From an uncultured Oscillospiraceae bacterium (GTDB lineage Bacteria; Bacillota; Clostridia; Oscillospirales; Oscillospiraceae), in contig CAJULM010000013.1 in the NCBI GenBank assembly GCA_910587285.1, forward strand, positions 4,391 through 68,390: DNA of 64,000 bases. Reading direction: 5' to 3'. The notes under the pieces were generated by a model. The model was not told the DNA's origin. It saw nothing but the letters and a program-made list of their open reading frames with translations, and searched no databases. Positions 59,166-64,000 of this stretch are shown piece by piece (position 1 is the stretch's first letter; each line of letters starts with the position of its first letter). The translations under genes were made by a program, and so were the position numbers.

Positions 59166-59221
59166 GCAGGTAGAAGGTCTCCCGATTGGCCGTCGGCCCG
59201 GTTCGAGTCCGGGTGCCTGTG
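59166..59221 (+). tRNA. Truncated or degenerate tRNA-like element
   Basis: Acceptor GCAGGTA/TGCCTGT (two G-T pairs) and a perfect T-arm CCCGG-TTCGAGT-CCGGG, but only 24 nt lie between them instead of about 41. One 4-bp stem CCGA/TCGG with a 7-nt loop can form there and no D-arm. No CCA follows. It begins 3 bp after the preceding stop. Probably a tRNA relic or a D-armless tRNA. Confidence 0.45.
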
Positions 59222-59384
59222 CGCCGTGCGGTCGCGGGCGCTGCAGAGCCCAATCCGCCATGAGGGCGGGGCGGAGTCGCCGCCCCGCCCGGTATCCCCG
59301 AAAATTCTAAAGCGAGGTTCGAGGCTGTATGGCTGGCACGGTACGATTCCGTGGGGCGGTTTTCGCCTAACGCTTAGTCCGCGC

Positions 59385-59567
59385 ATGGTGATTGCAAATA
59401 TAAACGGGGTCATGTCCAGGAATATTGAGGTAAACCTCCTCCCGCGGTGCGTTGGACGAATTGGTAGAGTCACCAGCCTTTCACGCTTCGAGGTGTTTCT
59501 GATCGGCGAGTTCCAGTTTTCCGCCGACACAATCAGCGAGGCAAACGCCGAGCTCAAGCAAGAGTAA
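59385..59567 (+). CDS. Small ORF containing a tRNA-Glu-like 5' half
   Basis: 60 codons without a good ribosome site (MVIANINGVMSRNIEVNLLP ... EFQFSADTISEANAELKQE); the second half looks coding and ends 12 bp before the HU start. Bases 59447-59487 resemble the 5' half of a tRNA-Glu (GACGAATTGGTAGAGTC, CCTTTCACGC anticodon loop) but no T-arm follows. GC-rich hairpin GGGCGGGGCGG/CCGCCCCGCCC at 59264-59290 lies upstream. Confidence 0.4.
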   Translation: MVIANINGVMSRNIEVNLLPRCVGRIGRVTSLSRFEVFLIGEFQFSADTISEANAELKQE

Positions 59568-59579
59568 AGGAGGAAGTCC

Positions 59580-59861
59580 ATGAACAGAATTGAATTGGTC
59601 GGCGCTCTGGCACGGCGTACTGGTATGACCAAGGTTGACACCGAGGTTGTCACCGACACGCTGTTCCAGATTATCACCGACGCCATGGCGACCGGGGACA
59701 AGGTTCGTATCGACAACTTCGGTACGTTCGAGGTCAAGAACCGTGCGCCGAGGGTCGGCAGAAATCCCAGGGCAAACGTGCCCGTCAACATCCCCGCCCG
59801 AAGGGCGCCGAGTTTCAGTGCGCATAAGACACTGAGGGAGGCCGTGAATAGCGGCAAGTAA
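59580..59861 (+). CDS. hup: HU-family DNA-binding protein
   Basis: 93 residues, complete. ATG after AAAGGAGGAAGTCC. Seen: IDNFGTFEVKNRAPRVGRNPRA (split) with the beta-arm, and C-terminal SFSAHKTLREAVN in place of FKAGKALKDAVN. Bends and compacts DNA; phage-encoded HU can assist replication or recombination. Confidence 0.95.
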   Translation: MNRIELVGALARRTGMTKVDTEVVTDTLFQIITDAMATGDKVRIDNFGTFEVKNRAPRVGRNPRANVPVNIPARRAPSFSAHKTLREAVNSGK

Positions 59862-59875
59862 CCCATCAAAAATTA

Positions 59876-59947
59876 AAGATTAGCTCGACGGACGAGCGTC
59901 CGGCTCATAACCGGCTGGGCAGGGTTCGATTCCCTGGTGATCCACCA
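59876..59947 (+). tRNA. tRNA with CAT anticodon (Met or lysidine-Ile)
   Basis: Anticodon loop CTCATAA in a CCGG/CCGG stem, T-arm CAGGG-TTCGATT-CCCTG, acceptor 3' strand GTGATCC-A-CCA with encoded CCA. The 5' acceptor strand pairs imperfectly and the D-arm is short, so the exact 5' end is uncertain and function may depend on editing or tolerance. Confidence 0.7.
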
Positions 59948-59972
59948 TGATTCAGAGCGGGAGGGTGATCGT

Positions 59973-60728
59973 ATGATGGATGACGAAAAGAGAGAACGCA
60001 TGGTGAAATGCGCTTACAATCCGCCGGGCGGATTTTTGTGCCAAATGGACGGATGTCCACCGTTTGACTGCTGGTGTTGCGAGGATTACATTGACGCCAC
60101 AAAAGGCAACGAAGAAGTCGATGGCGAGATAAATAGCTTTGGAAATGTGCGGGTTTTTGTTCCTGCCGATGAGTTGTGGGGGTTTTATACCCAGAACAAG
60201 AAGCGTTGCCAAGAGGAAATGATTCTCATCGCAGAGAATACGGAAACTGGTTATGCGGTCTACATGACGGACGACGACGGTACGCTCATGTTCTCTGTGT
60301 GCCGTGGAGAGGATGCCCCGGAGTGCGAGGAGTACGTTTCGAACGGCACTGACTGTGAGGAATCTGCCAAAAGGTTGATTATGCGGTATCTCGTTCCGCT
60401 TACTGTGGTTGATGGCGAGGCTGCTTTTCCCGGCATTGACGATGATATGGAGGATAAGATGTATGAGCGCGAGGACGCGCTCGACCTGGCCATTAAGGAT
60501 TTTCTCGCTGTTGTTTTACAGGAGCCTGATGGCGAGACAGTGTCTACTAAGTTTGGAGAGGACTTCACCCAGGAAGTTCTCCACCATATTCTGGAATACC
60601 TGACCGAAGTTCACTGTATCAAAATCTTTCGACCGATGTTCTTCCGGGATGACGGCACTGAGAACGAAATATACTCCGAGTATCCCTACGAGGAGTATAC
60701 GTTTAGCGATGATGGGCGGGTCCAATAA
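59973..60728 (+). CDS. Cys-rich N-terminal unknown protein (251 aa)
   Basis: ATG at 59973 with GGGAGGGTGATCGT upstream; an earlier GTG at 59937 lies inside the tRNA. N-terminal CAYNPPGGFLCQMDGCPPFDCWCCEDY has six cysteines in about 27 residues, a likely metal site. The rest is acidic (EMILIAENTETGYAVYMTDDDG; IDDDMEDKMYEREDALDLAI). No family known to me. A terminator follows. Confidence 0.7.
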   Translation: MMDDEKRERMVKCAYNPPGGFLCQMDGCPPFDCWCCEDYIDATKGNEEVDGEINSFGNVRVFVPADELWGFYTQNKKRCQEEMILIAENTETGYAVYMTDDDGTLMFSVCRGEDAPECEEYVSNGTDCEESAKRLIMRYLVPLTVVDGEAAFPGIDDDMEDKMYEREDALDLAIKDFLAVVLQEPDGETVSTKFGEDFTQEVLHHILEYLTEVHCIKIFRPMFFRDDGTENEIYSEYPYEEYTFSDDGRVQ

Positions 60729-60742
60729 ACGTGGCGCAAAAA

Positions 60743-60772
60743 TAACTGCTTCCCTTTTATGGGAAGCAGTTA
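60743..60772. terminator. Bidirectional terminator
   Basis: TAACTGCTTCCC-TTTTATG-GGAAGCAGTTA stem between the convergent genes ending at 60728 and 60787. Confidence 0.88.
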
Positions 60773-60786
60773 ACAGAATTTTGGTT

Positions 60787-61185
60787 TCATAGCTTGGAAC
60801 CCAAAAATTGAATTAACACATCGGTTAAACCAATCACAGAGCAAATCACGTCTTCAAACGTCACACCCTCTTTATCGGCCGGAAATTTTTGACAGGCCAT
60901 TGAAAAAATTTCCTCCTCATATTTGAAGGGGTTAGAAAACGAACTTAAAAACACGGTTGATTTTACCATATAGAGATATTTTATCATTTCGTTTTGAATC
61001 AGCGCCATATTTACTTCAGACTTTTCTTGAGCAGTATATTCCAACCTGAATTTGAATGTGCGTAGATGCTCCAAAATTTGACGCCTTTTTTCATTCGCCT
61101 TTTTGTGCATATCATGTATCGTTAGGAGCAGCATAAGGATAGTGGAGCAATTAGCGATGGTGGCTAAATTGAAAATGTCTGACAT
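60787..61185 (-). CDS. Membrane protein, paralogue of the gene at 61481
   Basis: 132 residues. N-terminal transmembrane helix (STILMLLLTIHDMHKKANEKRRQILEHLRTF, split), then a helical region. Shares with the 61481 product the order ILMLLLxI, xExRRxILxxLRxF, YTxQExS, EMxxYL and a C-terminal EGVTxxDxI block. 132 residues in both. Function unknown; exclusion or signalling are possibilities only. Confidence 0.7.
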   Translation of the reverse strand: MSDIFNLATIANCSTILMLLLTIHDMHKKANEKRRQILEHLRTFKFRLEYTAQEKSEVNMALIQNEMIKYLYMVKSTVFLSSFSNPFKYEEEIFSMACQKFPADKEGVTFEDVICSVIGLTDVLIQFLGSKL

Positions 61186-61438
61186 TGTTATGCCACTCCT
61201 TTCTGTTTGTAAAACTATATATACAAGCTTTCCTATGCTTTTTATCGGCTGGTTTAATAAAAACTTTAGCGATATGAAAAAAATTTATTGGATACTGGAT
61301 ATGAGATAGGTGTGACGCGGTAATTTTGCACTTCAAAGCGAAAGCTTGATGATGTGTATGCTGTGAATATCTCAACAGAATGACTCGAAATGGATTTGGC
61401 GTTTGCATTCAATAAAATAGTTCTTCTACCTAACAAAA

Positions 61439-61472
61439 GATGGCTGCCTTGCTTTCACACAAAACAGCCATC
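61439..61472 (-). terminator. Terminator of the 61481 gene
   Basis: GATGGCTG / CAGCCATC stem followed on the minus strand by TTTTG. Confidence 0.7.
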
Positions 61473-61480
61473 CACCGGAA

Positions 61481-61879
61481 TTAAACTTTTTGTTCCATAA
61501 GCCAGATAAGATCTTCGATCAAATCACACGCTGTATAAATTATATCATCGAGAGTAACACCTTCCGTATGTTGCATATACAAGCGGCAAGCATTTGAAAA
61601 ATGGTCTGTATGATACCCAATCGAGCAGAAAAAGGAGTCGAAAGCTATAATTCCTTTTGTAGCACAGAGATAGTCCGACATCTCATCTCGTATTGCTTCT
61701 ACATTTTTCAGAGAGTCTTCTTGGACAGTATATTTTAATTTCTGCCTGAACTCACGCAGCTGCCTCAAAATATCCCTTCGCCTTTCCTTTGCCCTTGCAC
61801 GTGCGTCTGCAATGGCCAGGAGAAGCATTATAACTGTGGCCCATGCAGTGACAGTATTGGGGTTTAATACGTTTGTCAT
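61481..61879 (-). CDS. Membrane protein, paralogue of the gene at 60787
   Basis: 132 residues: transmembrane start (TVIMLLLAIADARARAKERR), helical middle (ILRQLREFRQKLKYTVQEDS) and a C-terminal TEGVTLDDIIYTACDLIEDLI segment. Same layout and length as the neighbour. The 295 bp between the two genes hold the terminator above and the promoter/ribosome-site region of the downstream gene (GAAAGGAG), no other gene seen. Confidence 0.7.
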   Translation of the reverse strand: MTNVLNPNTVTAWATVIMLLLAIADARARAKERRRDILRQLREFRQKLKYTVQEDSLKNVEAIRDEMSDYLCATKGIIAFDSFFCSIGYHTDHFSNACRLYMQHTEGVTLDDIIYTACDLIEDLIWLMEQKV

Positions 61880-62114
61880 TTTTTGCCTTCCTTTCCTTTC
61901 TTTTGTGTAGGTGCGAAGGTTCCCAATCCCTTAATAAGTATATCGTTCAACTTCTCCAGAACTTTAATGGGTTACGGAGAATTTTATTCTGAACTGCCTA
62001 CCGTTATTGGCAACGAAGTATGGTGGCTCGAATCTATCATCATACGCCAGTCTTATAATACCCAACGCCGTGGGTGGAACAATGATTGGGCGGAACGAAA
62101 GCGAGGTGTGCCTA

Positions 62115-62459
62115 ATGTGGGAGACGGCATTTGACCTGTCCATGCTGAACGACTCAAAAGTCATTGTGAACTGTCCCAGCATTGACCTTGTTGAAAGCTT
62201 TATGAATGTGTTAGCAGAAAACGGGGTCACATGGTGTGGAGGAGAGGCCCCGAACAAATACAACTCGAAATGGAATAATAATAAAGAAGAAACCTGCTAC
62301 TGGATTGAAAACGGGACTATGACGTATGAAAACAAACAGTATGCAGAGGAATACGCCGATGATTTTCCAAACCACATCAAATGTACGTTTTACGGTGCCG
62401 ATACCACGGATTTTGAGATAGCGAATGACGACGACATTAGGAAGTTTCTTGGTATTTAA
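62115..62459 (+). CDS. Unknown acidic protein (114 aa)
   Basis: ATG at 62115 chosen with GCGAGGTG 6 nt upstream; the frame is open upstream to 62007. Alpha/beta pattern (FDLSMLNDSKVIVNCPSIDLV, GVTWCGGEAPNKYNSKWNNN). No motif recognised. Confidence 0.6.
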   Translation: MWETAFDLSMLNDSKVIVNCPSIDLVESFMNVLAENGVTWCGGEAPNKYNSKWNNNKEETCYWIENGTMTYENKQYAEEYADDFPNHIKCTFYGADTTDFEIANDDDIRKFLGI

Positions 62460-62471
62460 GGAGGGGTGAAT

Positions 62472-62720
62472 ATGTTTGTCCACATTGAGACTCAAAAAGA
62501 ATATAAAGACATCGGCGAGGCACTTTTAGAGCTTTGTGGAAATACGACTTGTAACAGTTGCCCATTTAATGACGCTGTCCCTCGTGAGATGTCTTGCGGT
62601 GAGTTCGTAGATACAAGTCCAGAAACGGCCATGGGATTATTGGGGTTGGAAGAAAAGGAAGACAGTGCCTTTGAGTTTGATGAAAAAGCCTTCAAAAATA
62701 TGTTGGGACTGAGCAGATGA
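62472..62720 (+). CDS. Cys-rich small protein (82 aa)
   Basis: ATG after AAGGAGGGGTGAAT. Four cysteines in LCGNTTCNSCPFND...SCGEF, a possible metal-binding knot, then an acidic tail ending NMLGLSR. Its 3' end overlaps the tRNA-Ser gene by 8 bp. Confidence 0.6.
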   Translation: MFVHIETQKEYKDIGEALLELCGNTTCNSCPFNDAVPREMSCGEFVDTSPETAMGLLGLEEKEDSAFEFDEKAFKNMLGLSR

Positions 62721-62797
62721 GTGGTTGATGGCGTCAGTCTTGAAAACCGGAGGTGGTTTACAACCGCCCGTGGGTTCGAATCCTACCATTTCCGCCA
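62713..62797 (+). tRNA. tRNA-Ser (anticodon TGA)
   Basis: 85 nt with encoded CCA: anticodon loop CTTGAAA, long variable arm (GGTGG-TTTA-CAACC), T-arm GTGGG-TTCGAAT-CCTAC, acceptor GCAGATG/CATTTCC with one mismatch. Overlaps the upstream coding end. Confidence 0.9.
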
Positions 62798-62804
62798 ACT
62801 TGAA

Positions 62805-62859
62805 CGACCCTACCCAATCTGAACAAATCGTTGTCAGTTGTTTGGATTGAGTAGGGTCG
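62805..62859 (+). terminator. Long hairpin after tRNA-Ser
   Basis: CGACCCTACCCAATC / GATTGAGTAGGGTCG with one bulge, followed by CTCTTTG. Probable terminator. Confidence 0.7.
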
Positions 62860-62866
62860 CTCTTTG

Positions 62867-62897
62867 CCTGTAACCATTGTGTTTCAATGGCTACAGG
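62867..62897. repeat. Second inverted repeat
   Basis: CCTGTAACCATTG / CAATGGCTACAGG, 13 bp with one mismatch and a 5-nt loop, 7 bp after the previous hairpin. The 62.9-63.1 kb stretch that follows is AT-rich and holds no supported gene. Confidence 0.6.
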
Positions 62898-63101
62898 TTC
62901 TTTAGCTATGAATGCCATGTGTCACTGGCCAGATACAAACAGACCCAAATCAAGGAGCAAAACGTGCAAAGGAAAGAGTCTGAATCCCTATTGACATCGC
63001 TTATATTTGTCTTGTGTCTCGCAGCTTATGGCATTCCCTGTTGACTGGTATGATGTTAGAATTCTCAATATACAGTGCAGACACTACATCTGAACTTGCT
63101 T

Positions 63102-63859
63102 TTACAGGGGTTTGAATTGCAATGGCAGGGGAAGTATTTCATCTGTTCTTTCTAAATACATTAATGACCAGTTCATTTTGTACGTTTCCTCATATTTTGT
63201 ATCAAATAGCTCCAACAAACTTGCACCATATTCGATTAGATATTGAGGTGTTAAATTTAATATAAATCCAAACGGATAAACTGCTAAGTCTGAAGCACAA
63301 ATAGCTTCAATACTCGCTCCCGCCGTATACGATACAACGCAAGGACCAACCATTAATTGACCGACATTTGGTGGTGTCAAATATATTCGCAAATCAAACT
63401 GAGTTTTGTCAATAGTATTACTTTCTTTATCAAGCAAAAACTTGTCAAATCCTAATCTTTGGACTTCTTCCAATGGCAACAAGCTACAAAACATGGTTAC
63501 TACTTGCTTTACAAACGCCAAAGCCGGAAGTTTTTGCATGGAAAATGTTAAAATTTCACTATGCTTTAGAGGTGGCCTTTTTTGCAAATCATATGCGACT
63601 TCTTTCGCAACCTCGCTATACACATCTGCATACCAGGCCCCAGTATTGTTATTACAGCTTTCACAAAGAGTATATTTCCCCATTCCCTTCTGGAGATTTA
63701 TGTATCTGGATTTTCTCCTGCATACCTTTTAATGACATCATCACCGGTATAGACCTTAGCCCGTTTCCTATTCAATGCACTTTCGGGAGGGATATGCTCA
63801 AAGGAAAGTTTTCCGTAGGTCCCACATATATGGCAATAACCCATTCGATTTTTATTCAT
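63102..63859 (-). pseudogene. HNH-type endonuclease-like gene split by a frameshift
   Basis: First part from the ATG at 63859 (AGAGGTG upstream): CHICGTYGKLSFEHIPPESA, a zinc/HNH-like start, ending at a stop at 63698. Second part in the -1 frame continues LQKGMGKYTLCESCNNNTGAW and runs to 63102. I remember related proteins carrying both blocks in one chain (CxxCG ... FEHxPP ... YTLCxxCNNxTG). The break lies between 63698 and about 63720. Unless translation shifts frame, the gene is inactive. Confidence 0.7.
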
Positions 63860-64000
63860 CTTACACCTCTTTAGAGTTTTATTATGTTGACGAATATTCT
63901 TCTTACTTGCTTCATTATAGCATATTTTGACAAGATGAACATCTCCTAAATACAAAGTTTTCTAATTTGTTTGCTTGTGATGTACAGGAATCTATGTATC

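Noticed and set aside
59447..59530. Complete tRNA-Glu
   Set aside because: The 5' half matches, but the anticodon stem mispairs and there is no T-arm or CCA; kept only as a fragment.

Overview
The window looks like a chromosome segment of a spore-forming, fairly high-GC Clostridium-class Firmicute, probably a gut Oscillospiraceae-type bacterium. The evidence is the murB-rapZ-yvcK-whiA order, HPr kinase, short Gram-positive-type intergenic regions with strong AGGAGG ribosome sites, and a 3' fragment of a sporulation sigma gene. No integrase or rRNA is in view, so the species-level placement is inference. About 16 kb of host DNA (26.6-43.9 kb) lies between two prophage-like elements.

Region 1 (1-26.6 kb) is the late operon of a contractile-tailed (PBSX/xkd-like) prophage, all on the plus strand: terminase, portal, protease, capsid, connectors, sheath, tube, tail chaperones with a -1 frameshift site, tape measure, baseplate, tail fibres and lysis genes. 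Two things stand out. First, a tail-fibre cluster at 20.2-23.0 kb encodes a Cys/Gly-repeat protein, two small unknown proteins and a radical SAM/SPASM enzyme. It reads as a post-translational (RiPP-like) modification system built into the tail. Second, small minus-strand cassettes interrupt the operon: three tandem membrane micropeptide genes before the tape measure gene, a 44-residue protein after it, and a hicAB toxin-antitoxin pair. Each has its own sigma-A-type promoter, and four of the five promoters overlap or abut the ribosome site of the next phage gene. Two relic copies of the tape-measure start lie between the micropeptide cassettes.

Region 2 (26.7-43.9 kb) is host core genome: an apparently 5'-truncated protein at the prophage border, murB-rapZ-yvcK-whiA, dnaE, cardiolipin synthase, tRNA-Thr, two radical SAM enzymes, an aldo/keto reductase, an exported endonuclease/phosphatase-like protein, rpmB, hprK and an alkyltransferase-like gene.

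Region 3 (43.99 kb to beyond the window end) is a second element. It begins exactly where the last 23 codons of a sigK-like gene are preceded by a stop codon, so it probably interrupts sigK as B. subtilis skin does. The 5' part of sigK must lie outside the window. The left arm (minus strand) holds a lysis cassette and a candidate lysogenic gene. The middle holds a four-gene operon: an SF2-type ATPase, a small acidic protein, a 914-residue single-chain double-psi beta-barrel RNA polymerase (YonO/QDE-1 type, with the DxDGD signature and probably a CTG start), and an HTH/zinc-ribbon protein. The right arm (plus strand) holds a sigma-region-4 regulator, a large candidate structured RNA, an HU protein, tRNA genes and tRNA fragments, and many small unknown genes. 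It ends in an AT-rich stretch with a frameshifted HNH-type gene.

In sum, Region 1 is a complete virion and lysis operon with added lysogenic cargo, and Region 3 appears to be a sporulation-linked element with its own transcription machinery.
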